Position numbers and translations under genes: made by a program
The notes under the pieces: model-generated
What the model was told of the DNA's origin: nothing
Database searches by the model: none
Seen by the model: the letters and a program-made list of their open reading frames with translations, nothing else
Assembly (NCBI RefSeq): GCF_008180725.1
Contig: NZ_VTEV01000001.1
Location: forward strand, 186,001 to 250,000
Source of the DNA: Sutcliffiella horikoshii
GTDB taxonomy: Bacteria; Bacillota; Bacilli; Bacillales; Bacillaceae_I
Direction: 5' to 3'
Length of the DNA: 64,000 bases
Shown: positions 10,274 through 19,216 of the stretch, piece by piece
Layout: the number at the start of each line of letters is the position of its first letter
Position numbering within the stretch: position 1 is the first letter of the stretch

Positions 10274-11218
10274 TTAAGCAAGCTCTCCCCCGTCCGCCAA
10301 GTTAATTCTTATAAAATCTTCTATAAAGTGATTATAATTAAAATCCATTGCTATATAATGCTCGCGTTCCGGCTCTTTGTAGACCATTCTAAAATCCGCT
10401 ATACTCTGCCCTCTGTTCCCATCAACAATAGCAACCCTTACATCCCGCTTGACTGTATACGTTCTATCCTTATTTAATAAGTAATATAGAGTAAAAACAT
10501 CGTGCAATGGTGAACCGTCAAGTCCTGGCATCACTTGATCATAAAAAGTAGCATAATAATTCGTAACTTCTGGAATTAATTTTTTGTACGGACTATTTGT
10601 ATGATTAAAAATATACGTTGCTATATCCCTTGTAATTATTGCCCTGTTCGTTACATTGAGTGGCGTAATATACACTTTTTGCGCTTTATTCAAAATAACA
10701 GAAGTAGCAATCGGATCTCCCCAGAAGTTGGCTTCAGCAACATCAGTAACGTTACCGGGTACCATGAACGCCCCGCCCATAAGATATACCTCTTTTACCT
10801 CTTCCATAAGTTCAGGTCGTAGGTTAAAAGCAAAAGCAAGGGATGTTTGTCTCCCTACATCCACAATCACGATGTCGTCAATATTTTCCTCTATAATCTC
10901 AAACATAAGTTCAAAAGGACTGACGTCCGCTTGGAAATCAGCTGGCGGTACTATTGGTCCTAGCCCCTGAGGTCCGTGTATCTCTGGATAAAAGGTAGTT
11001 GGAATACCACTTAGCGGCTGAGAAGCACCCCTTATTACCGGAATATCCGATCTTCCTGCAAGATCCAATAGATATGCAGCATTCCTTGTTGAGTCAAAAA
11101 CAGAAACATTTCCATACCCTGTAACGATTCCCATTACTTCGATTTCTGGATGGAGCAATGCATATATAATGGCTAATGAGTCGTCAATTCCGGGATCTGC
11201 GAAAAGCAAAATTTTCAT
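10274..11218 (-). CDS. Inosine-uridine preferring nucleoside hydrolase family protein
   Basis: This protein of about 314 aa hydrolyses the N-glycosidic bond of ribonucleosides for base salvage. The Ca2+-binding N-terminal motif is ADPGIDDSLAI, close to the usual DTDPGIDDA. The conserved GAFMVPGNVTDVAEANFWGDP block and the late HDVFTLYYL histidine segment are present. An upstream GTG at 11227 is in frame, but the ATG at 11218 has a better placed GGAG. The usual first Asp of DTDPG is replaced (FADPG), so specificity may differ. It is a single gene in an accessory stretch between lexA and glnA. Confidence 0.85.
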   Translation of the reverse strand: MKILLFADPGIDDSLAIIYALLHPEIEVMGIVTGYGNVSVFDSTRNAAYLLDLAGRSDIPVIRGASQPLSGIPTTFYPEIHGPQGLGPIVPPADFQADVSPFELMFEIIEENIDDIVIVDVGRQTSLAFAFNLRPELMEEVKEVYLMGGAFMVPGNVTDVAEANFWGDPIATSVILNKAQKVYITPLNVTNRAIITRDIATYIFNHTNSPYKKLIPEVTNYYATFYDQVMPGLDGSPLHDVFTLYYLLNKDRTYTVKRDVRVAIVDGNRGQSIADFRMVYKEPEREHYIAMDFNYNHFIEDFIRINLADGGELA

Positions 11219-11258
11219 AGTCTCCACACTCCAACAATTTATAAGGTCAGTAAACGAG

Positions 11259-11288
11259 AAAAAACCAAGGCAAATACCTCGGTCTTTT
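11259..11288 (-). terminator. Terminator of the holin operon
   Basis: On the minus strand ACCGAGG pairs with CCTTGGT (one G-U pair) and is followed by six T, immediately after the holin stop. Confidence 0.75.
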
Positions 11289-11521
11289 TACTTAGTTCTA
11301 CTCCTAGCTTTCTTTGTCCAGTCATTGTCCTTCCACCAGGCAACAAGTGCTGCAACAGAAGTCCAGACTATGCTGAATAGTTGCTCTAACTCTTCTTCGG
11401 AAAAAGGCAGAGGTGATTTTCCGTAGACTACGAGAAGTTGATTTACAAGAGCAAAAACAAGAAACACTATACGAAACCAAGCACCTTTGGAAACCGGCCT
11501 TATCTGATTTTGTTCTGACAT
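11288..11521 (-). CDS. SPP1-type phage holin-like membrane protein
   Basis: This 77-aa protein has a hydrophobic helix (FRIVFLVFALVNQLLVVYG), a polar PLPFSEEELEQLF turn and a second helix ending AALVAWWKDNDWTKKAR. The arrangement and the VAWWK-N-xTK ending match the SPP1/XhlB holin family, in which holins form membrane pores for lysis. No endolysin or other phage gene is adjacent, so it is an orphan or domesticated holin. It follows the gene at 11541-11942 by 19 nt, probably as an operon. The start has AGGGGGA 7 nt upstream. Confidence 0.75.
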   Translation of the reverse strand: MSEQNQIRPVSKGAWFRIVFLVFALVNQLLVVYGKSPLPFSEEELEQLFSIVWTSVAALVAWWKDNDWTKKARSRTK

Positions 11522-11540
11522 CTGACTATCCCCCTAAGAT

Positions 11541-11942
11541 TTATTTTGGAGTAAGCGGCTTCACTGATATAGCTAAGGATGAATTGGTAACCAAACAACC
11601 TTCTAGATCCTCTTCTTTAATAAGATTTAGTTGAATGGCTGCTTTAATCTTTGTATCATCGGGTTTTTTTATTGTTTTAATTAGTTCATTCATACTTAAC
11701 TCCTCAAGCTTTTGAACGGTTTCATCAGAATACTTCTCCGATTTCCTAACCTGTCTTTGCAGCTTGTATCCACCCATGACTACCTCTGCCTTTTCATCTT
11801 CCCCAAAGCTTTTGTCAAAATAAAGATGAAATCGATCTTTTAGTTCTTCCATCTGTTTCTCTATTTCTTTCTTTTGCTTATTGAATTCGTAGTATCTTTC
11901 AATCATTTCAGCTGTAACAGTAGGATGATTCACCTTTGCCAT
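11541..11942 (-). CDS. Hypothetical coiled-coil protein upstream of the holin-like gene
   Basis: This 133-aa soluble protein is not assigned to a named family. Residues about 10-45 (ERYYEFNKQKKEIEKQMEEL) are predicted coiled coil. A basic middle follows (GGYKLQRQVRKSEKYSD), then a helical region with KKPDDTKIKAAIQLNLI. It has no signal peptide or membrane segment. The ribosome site GGGAG precedes the ATG, and a holin-like gene follows 19 nt downstream, so the pair is probably cotranscribed. A phage origin is possible from the neighbour only. Confidence 0.7.
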   Translation of the reverse strand: MAKVNHPTVTAEMIERYYEFNKQKKEIEKQMEELKDRFHLYFDKSFGEDEKAEVVMGGYKLQRQVRKSEKYSDETVQKLEELSMNELIKTIKKPDDTKIKAAIQLNLIKEEDLEGCLVTNSSLAISVKPLTPK

Positions 11943-12023
11943 ATAGCCACTCCCTTGTACACTTACTAATAAAGCTTATTTGTTTTAAGCGGATAATATG
12001 ACAGGACAAAAATCACAAAACGC

Positions 12024-12060
12024 AAAAAAACCTTCGCACATAACAGCGCGAAGGTTTTTA
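12024..12060 (-). terminator. Terminator of glnRA
   Basis: AAAACCTTCGC/GCGAAGGTTTT stem with a 10-nt loop and T-run on the minus strand, 5 nt beyond the glnA stop. Confidence 0.9.
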
Positions 12061-12064
12061 TCTA

Positions 12065-13399
12065 TTAGTACTGAGTTAAATATTGATCTCTTTCCCATGG
12101 GTGAACCTGGGTGCGGAACATATCCCACTCGATTTCTTTTGCTTCAATGAAGTGCTCAAGTAAATGCTCACCTAAAGCAGATTGGATCACTTCATTTGAT
12201 TTTAATTCTTCAAGTGCAGCAGCAAGTGTTGCCGGAAGGTCTGCGATACCAGCAGCAACGCGCTCTTCTTTGTTCATCACATAGATATTGCGGTCGATTG
12301 GCTTCGGAGCTTCCAATTTGTTTTTAATGCCGTCAAGTCCAGCTTTCAATAATACAGCCATAGCTAGGTATGGGTTAGCTGCTGGGTCTACACTACGAAC
12401 TTCTACACGAGTGGAGATACCACGAGAAGCTGGGATACGGATTAGTGGGCTACGGTTACGCGCGGACCATGCAACATAACATGGTGCTTCGTATCCAGGT
12501 ACAAGACGCTTATAAGAGTTTACAGTAGGGTTTGTTACTGCAGTGAAAGCAGTAGCATGCTTAATGATACCTGCAATAAAGTGTCTTGCAGTATCACTTA
12601 ATTCTAAGTTACCGTTAGCATCATAGAACGCATTTTCGCCGTCTTTGAACAAGGAAAGGTTGCAGTGCATACCAGAACCGTTCACTCCGAAAAGTGGTTT
12701 TGGCATGAATGTTGCATGCAATCCGTGCTTACGAGCGATTGTTTTTACAACAAGTTTAAATGTTTGGATGTCATCACAAGCTTGAATCGCGCTTGCATAT
12801 TTGAAATCAATTTCATGCTGTCCAGGAGCTACTTCATGGTGGGAAGCTTCGATCTCAAATCCCATTTCTTCAAGCTCAAGAACGATATCGCGGCGGCAGT
12901 TTTCACCAAGATCTGTTGGAGCAAGGTCAAAATATCCACCTTTATCATTTAGCTCTAATGTCGGCTCGCCTTTTTCATCTAATTTAAATAGGAAGAACTC
13001 TGGCTCTGGTCCAAGGTTGAAATCGGAAAATCCTAGGTCTTCCATTTCCTTTAACATACGTTTTAAGTTTGCACGAGGGTCCCCTTCGAATGGAGTTCCG
13101 TCTGGATTGTAGATGTCACAGATGAAACGTGCAACTTTCCCTTTTTCAGAAGTCCATGGGAATACTACGAATGTGTCAAGATCAGGGTATAAGTTCATGT
13201 CGGACTCTTCAATACGAACGAAACCTTCAATGGAAGATCCATCAAACATCATTTTGTTGTCTAATGCTTTCTCCAATTGACTTACAGGGATTTCCACGTT
13301 TTTGATTGTTCCAAGGATATCCGTAAATTGAAGACGGATGTATTTTACATTTTCCTCCTGGACAATACGTTTGATGTCCTCGTGTGTGTACTTAGCCAT
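12065..13399 (-). CDS. glnA: Glutamine synthetase, type I
   Basis: This 444-aa enzyme makes glutamine from glutamate, ammonia and ATP. It forms dodecamers and in Bacillus also controls the regulators GlnR and TnrA when feedback-inhibited. Motifs seen are [29 protein letters not shown] (catalytic loop region) and [17 protein letters not shown] (ATP region). The length equals the B. subtilis enzyme. The start at 13399 has GAGGAGG 9 nt upstream; six residues of a longer ORF precede it. It is the second gene of glnRA, 69 nt after glnR, with its own terminator. Confidence 0.98.
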   Translation of the reverse strand: MAKYTHEDIKRIVQEENVKYIRLQFTDILGTIKNVEIPVSQLEKALDNKMMFDGSSIEGFVRIEESDMNLYPDLDTFVVFPWTSEKGKVARFICDIYNPDGTPFEGDPRANLKRMLKEMEDLGFSDFNLGPEPEFFLFKLDEKGEPTLELNDKGGYFDLAPTDLGENCRRDIVLELEEMGFEIEASHHEVAPGQHEIDFKYASAIQACDDIQTFKLVVKTIARKHGLHATFMPKPLFGVNGSGMHCNLSLFKDGENAFYDANGNLELSDTARHFIAGIIKHATAFTAVTNPTVNSYKRLVPGYEAPCYVAWSARNRSPLIRIPASRGISTRVEVRSVDPAANPYLAMAVLLKAGLDGIKNKLEAPKPIDRNIYVMNKEERVAAGIADLPATLAAALEELKSNEVIQSALGEHLLEHFIEAKEIEWDMFRTQVHPWERDQYLTQY

Positions 13400-13468
13400 A
13401 ATAAAGTTCCTCCTCAAAATTTTTACTATTTTAGTTTTAATAAAAACTTACCAAAAAACTCAAAAAAA

Positions 13469-13873
13469 TTAATGGAAAAATCGGGACATATCACCTTGAC
13501 GGAGACTAGTTCGATTATATCTTCCCGCTTGCACCATTTCCGCACGCAACAGTTTGCGCAGTTGGTCATCCGACAGTTCTGGCTTAGCAGCAACTTTTGT
13601 CACTTCCTCTGAAGGGACTTCATTTTGCTGTTGCTTGACTGTCATCAGCTGTTTGATGCCAGCTATGTTCACTTTTTGCTCAATGAGGTTCTTAATCTCT
13701 AATAGAGTATCGACATCATTGAAGGAAAAAAGTCGGCGATTGCCTTCAGAACGAGCCGGGAATACAAGCCCATTTTCTTCATAATATCGGATTTGTCGAG
13801 CTGACAATTCTGTTAGCTGCATGACAATTCCTATTGGAAATAATGGCATTGAACGTCTAATATTGTCACTCAC
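13469..13873 (-). CDS. glnR: GlnR, MerR-family repressor of nitrogen genes
   Basis: This 134-aa protein has a MerR-type winged helix: [20 protein letters not shown] at the N-terminus. A helical region follows, then the conserved C-terminal tail [10 protein letters not shown], which in B. subtilis is autoinhibitory and senses feedback-inhibited glutamine synthetase. It represses its own operon and other nitrogen genes when nitrogen is ample. The start is a GTG at 13873 with AAAGGAGG 7 nt upstream, matching the B. subtilis N-terminus ([11 protein letters not shown]); ATGs further upstream lie before the ribosome site. Confidence 0.96.
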   Translation of the reverse strand: MSDNIRRSMPLFPIGIVMQLTELSARQIRYYEENGLVFPARSEGNRRLFSFNDVDTLLEIKNLIEQKVNIAGIKQLMTVKQQQNEVPSEEVTKVAAKPELSDDQLRKLLRAEMVQAGRYNRTSLRQGDMSRFFH

Positions 13874-13913
13874 TACAAATCCTCCTTTCATCATTTCCTA
13901 TGAAGTTACTCTT

Positions 13914-13964
13914 AGTTTATGCGATGTTAGATAATCTGTCAAGAACATGTTAGGTTTTCTAACA
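13914..13964 (-). promoter_or_regulatory. glnRA promoter with two GlnR/TnrA-type operators
   Basis: On the minus strand TTGACA (13937-13942) and TAAACT (13914-13919) are 17 nt apart. A perfect TGTTA-N7-TAACA operator lies at 13948-13964. A second, TGACA-N7-TAACA, at 13925-13941 covers the -35. This matches the two-operator layout of the B. subtilis glnRA promoter. Confidence 0.85.
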
Positions 13965-14133
13965 TTATTTTTGGAATCCCTAAGAATAAATGTTCAAAAA
14001 TGAGGTTTATAGTTTTATGTATTTGGAATTATGTCCCCTTTATCTATTACCTCTTACATACATTTGAAAACATATTGCCTAATTTCATTTTCAATAAAGA
14101 ATCGCTGCGTTTGATCCTTGCTCTTGGGAGATC

Positions 14134-14606
14134 AGGTCTTCATTTGTGCCATGAAGACCTCTCTAGATCGTCTCTCGCTTCACTCAGGTCTTCATCCACT
14201 TCATGAAGACCTCTCTACACCATTTCTCAGCTAACTCAGGTCTTCATCCACTTCATGAAGACCTATCCTTTCTTGCTTTACTCAGGTCTTCATCCACTTC
14301 ATGAAGACCTCTCTACATCCTTTCTTGCTTTACTCAGGTCTTCATCCACTTCATGAAGACCTCTCTACATCATTTCTCAGCTAATTCAGGTCTTCATCCA
14401 CTTCATGAAGACCTCTCTCAATCCTTTCTCGCTTTACTCAGGTCTTCATCCACTTCATGAAGACCTCTCTACATCATTTCTCGCTTCACTCAGGTCTTCA
14501 TCCACTTCATGAAGACCTCTCTACACCATTTCTCAGCTAACTCAGGTCTTCATCCACTTCATGAAGACCTCTCTACATCATTTCTCGCTTCATTCAGGTC
14601 TTCATC
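14134..14606. repeat. 52-bp tandem repeat array containing a palindrome (nine full units plus a partial)
   Basis: AGGTCTTCAT recurs at 14134, 14186, 14238, 14284, 14336, 14388, 14440, 14492, 14544 and 14596. The spacing is 52 bp except for one 46-bp step. Each full unit holds a hairpin of AGGTCTTCAT and ATGAAGACCT around a 7-nt loop, then a variable spacer rich in CTCTCTACA and TTTCTC. No credible gene lies inside. It sits between the ynbB terminator and the glnR promoter. There are no unique spacers, so it is not a CRISPR. Confidence 0.95.
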
Positions 14607-14627
14607 TTCCGAAAATTTCATAATAAC

Positions 14628-14657
14628 AAAAAAAGCCCAGGGCTCACCCCCAGGCTC
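14628..14657 (-). terminator. Terminator of hflX-ynbB
   Basis: On the minus strand AGCCTGGGG pairs with CCCTGGGCT (two G-U pairs), followed by seven T. Confidence 0.8.
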
Positions 14658-14669
14658 TTATAACTCCAA

Positions 14670-15935
14670 CTATTCCATTAACCCCTTACTAATCAAATGA
14701 TCCACCGCACTACAAACAGCAATCTTAACATGCGAATATGTCAAGCCTCCTTGAACATACGCAACATACGGTGCTCTGATAGGACCATCAGCAGTAAGCT
14801 CAATGCTCGCTCCTTGAATAAAGGTCCCTGCAGCCATAATCACGTCATCCTCATAGCCAGGCATATAGTTGGCATATGGGGTAACATGAGAATTGACTGG
14901 TGATGCATACTGGATCGCCTGACAGAAGGCAATCATTTTTTCTTTATCATCGAATTGCACCGATTGAATTAAGTCGGTACGGTGCGCATCCCAGCTAGGT
15001 GAGGTATTCATCCCGAGCTCTTCTAAAAAGGCAGCAGTGAACATGGCTCCTTTTAATGCCTGTCCCACTACATGGGGAGCAAGGAAGAAACCTTGATACA
15101 TTTCTTGCAGGCTGTATAGGCTGGCACCAGCTTCTGCCCCTATACCTGGGGAAGTCATCCGGTAAGAACAAGCTTCCACTAACTCTTTTTTCCCAACGAT
15201 GTAACCACCTGTTTTGGCAATACCTCCACCAGGGTTTTTAATAAGAGAACCGGCCATCAAATCCGCACCAACATGACACGGCTCCTCAAGCTCCACGAAT
15301 TCGCCGTAACAGTTGTCTACAAACACAACTACATCCGGTTTGATTTCCTTCACAAAACGAATCATTTCTTTAATTTCTTCTATAGTAAAAGATGGTCTTG
15401 TTGCATACCCTTTTGAACGCTGAATGCCAATCATTTTGGTGGATGGCGTTATCGCATTGCTGACTGCTTCCCAGTCAATACCGCGGTTATTTTTGAGGTC
15501 GATGGTTTTATAGCCGATGTTGTACTCTTTTAAAGAGCCCACGCCACTTCCGCGGATTCCTACAATCTCTTCTAACGTATCATATGGTTTTCCAGTAATA
15601 TAAAGTAGTTCATCACCAGGACGCAACACCCCAAACAGGGCGATGGAGATGGCATGTGTGCCTGAGATAATCTGAGGACGTACCAGGCCTGCTTCCCCGC
15701 CGAACACTTCTGCGTAAATCTTCTCTAATGTATCGCGTCCAATGTCATCATACCCATATCCAGTGGATGGAATGAAATGAGAATCACTTACACGGTTCTC
15801 CTGAAAGCTTTTTAATACGCGGAATTGGTTGGTTTCCACTCCAGCATCGACTTGCTGAAAACCTTCTTGAAGCTTTTCTTCTATTTTACGTACGATCGGT
15901 TCAATGACTTCCCCATGTTGTAATAAATGGAACAT
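14670..15935 (-). CDS. ynbB: YnbB, PLP-dependent methionine gamma-lyase-like / aluminium-resistance family protein
   Basis: This 421-aa fold-type I PLP enzyme belongs to the aluminium-resistance/methionine gamma-lyase-like family. Visible markers are STGYGYDDIGRDTLEKIYA and SGTHAISIALFGVLRPGDE for PLP-phosphate binding. VFVDNCYGEFVE has the Asp contacting the ring, and SLIKNPGGGIA has the likely Schiff-base Lys. The true substrate in Bacillus is not established. It follows hflX by 12 nt and ends at a terminator, so hflX-ynbB is an operon upstream of glnR as in B. subtilis. Confidence 0.9.
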   Translation of the reverse strand: MFHLLQHGEVIEPIVRKIEEKLQEGFQQVDAGVETNQFRVLKSFQENRVSDSHFIPSTGYGYDDIGRDTLEKIYAEVFGGEAGLVRPQIISGTHAISIALFGVLRPGDELLYITGKPYDTLEEIVGIRGSGVGSLKEYNIGYKTIDLKNNRGIDWEAVSNAITPSTKMIGIQRSKGYATRPSFTIEEIKEMIRFVKEIKPDVVVFVDNCYGEFVELEEPCHVGADLMAGSLIKNPGGGIAKTGGYIVGKKELVEACSYRMTSPGIGAEAGASLYSLQEMYQGFFLAPHVVGQALKGAMFTAAFLEELGMNTSPSWDAHRTDLIQSVQFDDKEKMIAFCQAIQYASPVNSHVTPYANYMPGYEDDVIMAAGTFIQGASIELTADGPIRAPYVAYVQGGLTYSHVKIAVCSAVDHLISKGLME

Positions 15936-15947
15936 ACTAAATCTCCT

Positions 15948-17216
15948 CTATTTCTTCATACTTTGCTGAATAACAGAAGCCAATTTTGAGTTATCAAAAT
16001 AGTATCCTTGTAATTCATAGCTTTCTGTTTCTTCTGTGAACTCCATTTTAGACAGGACGGTTTCTTGTTTTAGTTGTGCTATTAATTTTCCTTCTGATGA
16101 CGGCAAAACGATATGATAGGACTCCATCTGGACTTTGATGAGGGATTCTATCTTTTGGGTCAATAAGGCGATGTCTCCAGTGTCTAAAGCACTTATATGC
16201 AATATTTCTTCATTATAAGCAGGTGTGAATCCTTCTGTGGTTTGATCTTTCTTATTATATACAGTTAATACCGGAACGCCTTCCACCCCAAGGTCCTTCA
16301 ACAATTTGTCTACAGTCTTTTCATGGTTGACGTGATCAGGACTTGAACTGTCGACCACATGTAAAATCAAGTCCGCTTCCGTCACTTCTTCCAATGTAGA
16401 ACGGAATGCTGCTACAAGCGAGGTCGGAAGGTCTTGGATAAAACCTACAGTGTCCGTCAGAAGGGCATTAAACCCAGATGGCATCATGACCTTTCTCGTT
16501 GTCGGATCTAGCGTTGCGAATAACAGGTTTTCTTCAAACGTACCAGCTTCGGTCAGGCGATTAAAGATGGTTGATTTCCCCGCATTGGTATAACCGACCA
16601 AGGAAAGTTGAAATGCTTGATTTCTTTTTCTGCGCTCACGATATCTCTCTCGGTGACTGACAATCGAAGTTAGCTGTGTTTTGATATCCACAATTCTTCT
16701 ATTAATATGTCTGCGATCGGATTCTAATTTTGTTTCCCCCGGCCCTCTTGTTCCTATTCCGCCACCAAGACGTGACAGTTCCACACCTTTTCCGCCAAGG
16801 CGGGGTAATAGGTATTGAAGTTGAGCTAACTCCACTTGAAGCTTACCTTCTTTTGATTTAGCGCGCTGAGCAAATATGTCCAAGATCAACTGTGTTCTGT
16901 CAATGATTCTGGCATTAAGTATTTTGGAAAGGTTTCTGTTTTGACTTGGTGCCAGTTCTCCATTAAAGATAATGATTTCAGGTTCCAACTCTTCTTCCAG
17001 TTGGACCAGTTCTTCTAGTTTCCCTTTTCCTATGTATGTTGCAGGATGAACCCGTTCTCTTTTTTGTGTTAAGGTAACCAGAACTTCTCCGTTGGCTGTT
17101 TTAGTCAAGGATGCTAATTCTTCCATGGAATAAAAGAATGCTTGATCATCATCTTTTGGCAATTGACAGCCTACTAAAATGACCTTTTCCTTGTCTTTCT
17201 TTTGCGTTTCGTTCAA
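15948..17216 (-). CDS. hflX: HflX, ribosome-associated GTPase
   Basis: This 422-aa GTPase splits stalled or stressed ribosomes in the families studied. An N-terminal HflX domain has the glycine-rich RLGGKGVELSRLGGGIGTRGPGE linker region around residue 135-160. The G domain follows with GYTNAGKST (G1, near 205), DTVGF (G3) and NKKD (G4), and a C-terminal extension ends the protein. The start is TTG at 17216 with AAAGGGG 8 nt upstream. It is divergent from the UPF0126 gene and cotranscribed with ynbB. Confidence 0.95.
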   Translation of the reverse strand: MNETQKKDKEKVILVGCQLPKDDDQAFFYSMEELASLTKTANGEVLVTLTQKRERVHPATYIGKGKLEELVQLEEELEPEIIIFNGELAPSQNRNLSKILNARIIDRTQLILDIFAQRAKSKEGKLQVELAQLQYLLPRLGGKGVELSRLGGGIGTRGPGETKLESDRRHINRRIVDIKTQLTSIVSHRERYRERRKRNQAFQLSLVGYTNAGKSTIFNRLTEAGTFEENLLFATLDPTTRKVMMPSGFNALLTDTVGFIQDLPTSLVAAFRSTLEEVTEADLILHVVDSSSPDHVNHEKTVDKLLKDLGVEGVPVLTVYNKKDQTTEGFTPAYNEEILHISALDTGDIALLTQKIESLIKVQMESYHIVLPSSEGKLIAQLKQETVLSKMEFTEETESYELQGYYFDNSKLASVIQQSMKK

Positions 17217-17317
17217 ATGCGTAACCCCTTTTTCTAAATTATTATAAATGATTGTTAAACAAGTTCCTTAATCATATCAAAATATGCTTTTTTTCTCTAT
17301 TAAATCCTTTAAAACTA

Positions 17318-17346
17318 TTGCATTCTGGCGGTTTTCTTTATAAAAT
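17318..17346 (+). promoter_or_regulatory. SigA-type promoter of the UPF0126 gene
   Basis: TTGCAT and TAAAAT are separated by 17 nt, about 45 nt ahead of the ATG at 17392. Confidence 0.6.
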
Positions 17347-17391
17347 CAGGAAGGCTTTATAGATATTGTATTTTTATTATGGAGTGATCGC

Positions 17392-18000
17392 ATGACTTGG
17401 GAAGTTTTCAGCATCATCGGGACTATCGCATTTGCGATAAGCGGAGCGATTGTAGCGATGGAAGAAGAGTATGATATACTCGGCGTTTATATACTAGGAA
17501 TTGTAACAGCTTTTGGCGGGGGAGCAGTGCGAAATCTCCTTATAGGAGTTCCGGTTTCGGCACTTTGGGAGCAAGGAATGCTCTTTCAAGTCGCTCTAGT
17601 CGCGATGACTACAGTCTTCTTGTTTCCCAACAATTTGTTAAAGCACTGGAGAAAGTGGGGCAATTTCTTTGATGCGATCGGCCTAGCCGCCTTTGCTATC
17701 CAAGGGGCATTGTTTGCTACAGGCATGAATCACCCCATCAGCGCAGTTGTGGTTGCTGCAGTATTAACCGGAAGCGGCGGCGGTATTATCCGTGATCTGT
17801 TGGCAGGTAGAAGGCCGCTTGTATTAAGAGCGGAAATATATGCAGCTTGGGCAATACTTGCTGGCTTAATCATTGGTTTTGGAATTGCAAGCTCTCCTCT
17901 ACAACTGTATATCCTTTTTGTAGGAATCGTCTCTTTACGCGTTTTATCCTACACGTACAAATGGAGGTTGCCTAACAGAAGTTTACAAAGTGCTGCCTAA
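17392..18000 (+). CDS. UPF0126 / TRIC-type membrane channel family protein (YvgT-like)
   Basis: This 202-aa protein has about seven membrane segments arranged as an internal duplication. The first half contains GTIAFAISGAIVA then FGGGAVRNLLIG; the second repeats FDAIGLAAFAIQGAL then GSGGGIIRDLLAGRRP. This is the UPF0126 family, which is related to trimeric intracellular cation channels; some members are reported to import glycine. The substrate here is not known. The start has GGAG 8 nt upstream. It is part of a segment between hflX and spoVK that is absent from the corresponding B. subtilis order as I recall it. Confidence 0.85.
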   Translation: MTWEVFSIIGTIAFAISGAIVAMEEEYDILGVYILGIVTAFGGGAVRNLLIGVPVSALWEQGMLFQVALVAMTTVFLFPNNLLKHWRKWGNFFDAIGLAAFAIQGALFATGMNHPISAVVVAAVLTGSGGGIIRDLLAGRRPLVLRAEIYAAWAILAGLIIGFGIASSPLQLYILFVGIVSLRVLSYTYKWRLPNRSLQSAA

Positions 18001-18013
18001 ATTGTCTTTTTTT

Positions 18014-18042
18014 CAGGAGGTGAAACTGCCTCCTGTTTTTTT
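18014..18042. terminator. Bidirectional terminator between the UPF0126 and glycosyltransferase genes
   Basis: CAGGAGG/CCTCCTG stem with an 8-nt loop, flanked by T-runs, between convergent genes. Confidence 0.85.
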
Positions 18043-18050
18043 GCCCCATT

Positions 18051-19124
18051 TTACAGATCAATTTTCCGGCCTTTCCAAGTGACATTCCTTTTAAAAAAGG
18101 TTTGCACACAAGAATAGCCAAACAAGATAAAAAAGAATAAAAGATGAAAAGGAAATAACAATGCAGTTCCCCACCCAAAGTTGCCGACAATTGCAAGTGT
18201 TCTCTTAAGATGCACTGCAATTAGCACATAACCAGTAAGATAGATCTCTAAAGGAAGCGTTTGATAGCTTGTGAGAAATGTCATCAAACCTCCAAGCCAT
18301 ACACATACCAACATTAAATACCAGATACTTGTTTTGGATGCCCCTGTTGCAAAGCTTTTACTCCAGCCATTACACAGTGAAACAAAACCTTCTGGGTACA
18401 TCCTCATTTCGATTGCTCCCAAACCACTATAGCACCTAACTTTTCCACCGTGCTTTTGCACCTGAAAACCAAATGCCATGTTCTCCATTAACTCTCCCTG
18501 AATTGCTTGATGACCTCCGTACTGAAAGTAATCCTCGCGATGAATCAGTAGACACGGTCCGAACGCCCCCCTTACCGGCAACCACTTTTGTAAAATATGA
18601 AAGGCACCAAGGGATCCCATAACCACCAGGTGAAAAAAGGAAGACAAGCTTTCATATTTTTCTTTAATGTTGTGATAGGGATGAATGGAAAGCACTTCTC
18701 CTTTTCCCTTGTAAGCCGAAAGCATATTCTCCAAGCCATTTTCTGAAATAATTGTGTCCGCATCTAAAAATAAAAATAGTTCACCCGTTGCACATAAAGC
18801 TCCGTTCCAACATCCAAAGGATTTCCCAAACCATCCGACAGGAAGATCCTCTAATTTGACAACACGTACACCATATGACCGCGCCAGTTTAACCGTTTGG
18901 TCGGTTGAATGGTCATCCACGACGATAATTTCTTTTACCTTTCCGTGATAAGCTTGTAAAGATCCTAATAATACAGGAAGATTTCCTTCTTCATTTCTGG
19001 CAGGGATAATGATAGATACCTTCCTCAGTAAAGATGATTTCTCTTGCTTATACAACAAACTAGGAATATGAAAAAACAGGACTCTCCCAAGTAATAATGT
19101 CATAATTAATATTAATGCTGTCAT
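18051..19124 (-). CDS. Family 2 glycosyltransferase, CrtQ-like (carotenoid glycosylation)
   Basis: This protein of about 357 aa has one N-terminal membrane helix and a GT-A domain. Motifs are SIIIPARNEEGNLPVLL, VVDDHSTD, the DxD-type FLDADTI near residue 120, and a late GWSKSFATGA. Several C-terminal membrane helices follow. This order resembles 4,4'-diaponeurosporenoate glycosyltransferase (CrtQ) of staphylococci and bacilli. The divergent neighbour is a carotenoid desaturase-type gene, which supports a role in decorating a C30 carotenoid; this is inference. The ATG at 19124 is chosen because GGAGGA is 7 nt upstream; an earlier ATG overlaps that site. Confidence 0.8.
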   Translation of the reverse strand: MTALILIMTLLLGRVLFFHIPSLLYKQEKSSLLRKVSIIIPARNEEGNLPVLLGSLQAYHGKVKEIIVVDDHSTDQTVKLARSYGVRVVKLEDLPVGWFGKSFGCWNGALCATGELFLFLDADTIISENGLENMLSAYKGKGEVLSIHPYHNIKEKYESLSSFFHLVVMGSLGAFHILQKWLPVRGAFGPCLLIHREDYFQYGGHQAIQGELMENMAFGFQVQKHGGKVRCYSGLGAIEMRMYPEGFVSLCNGWSKSFATGASKTSIWYLMLVCVWLGGLMTFLTSYQTLPLEIYLTGYVLIAVHLKRTLAIVGNFGWGTALLFPFHLLFFFILFGYSCVQTFFKRNVTWKGRKIDL

Positions 19125-19216
19125 GAATAACTCCTCCATATACTTCTATTTTAGTTTGAAAATAGAAAAAAAGGGTAAAATGTAAAGTTGTAAACACATA
19201 TATTTTGCTTCTATCT

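Noticed and set aside
14134-14606. CRISPR array
   Set aside because: Units are contiguous 52-bp tandem copies with drifting, related spacers and no cas genes; there are no unique spacers.
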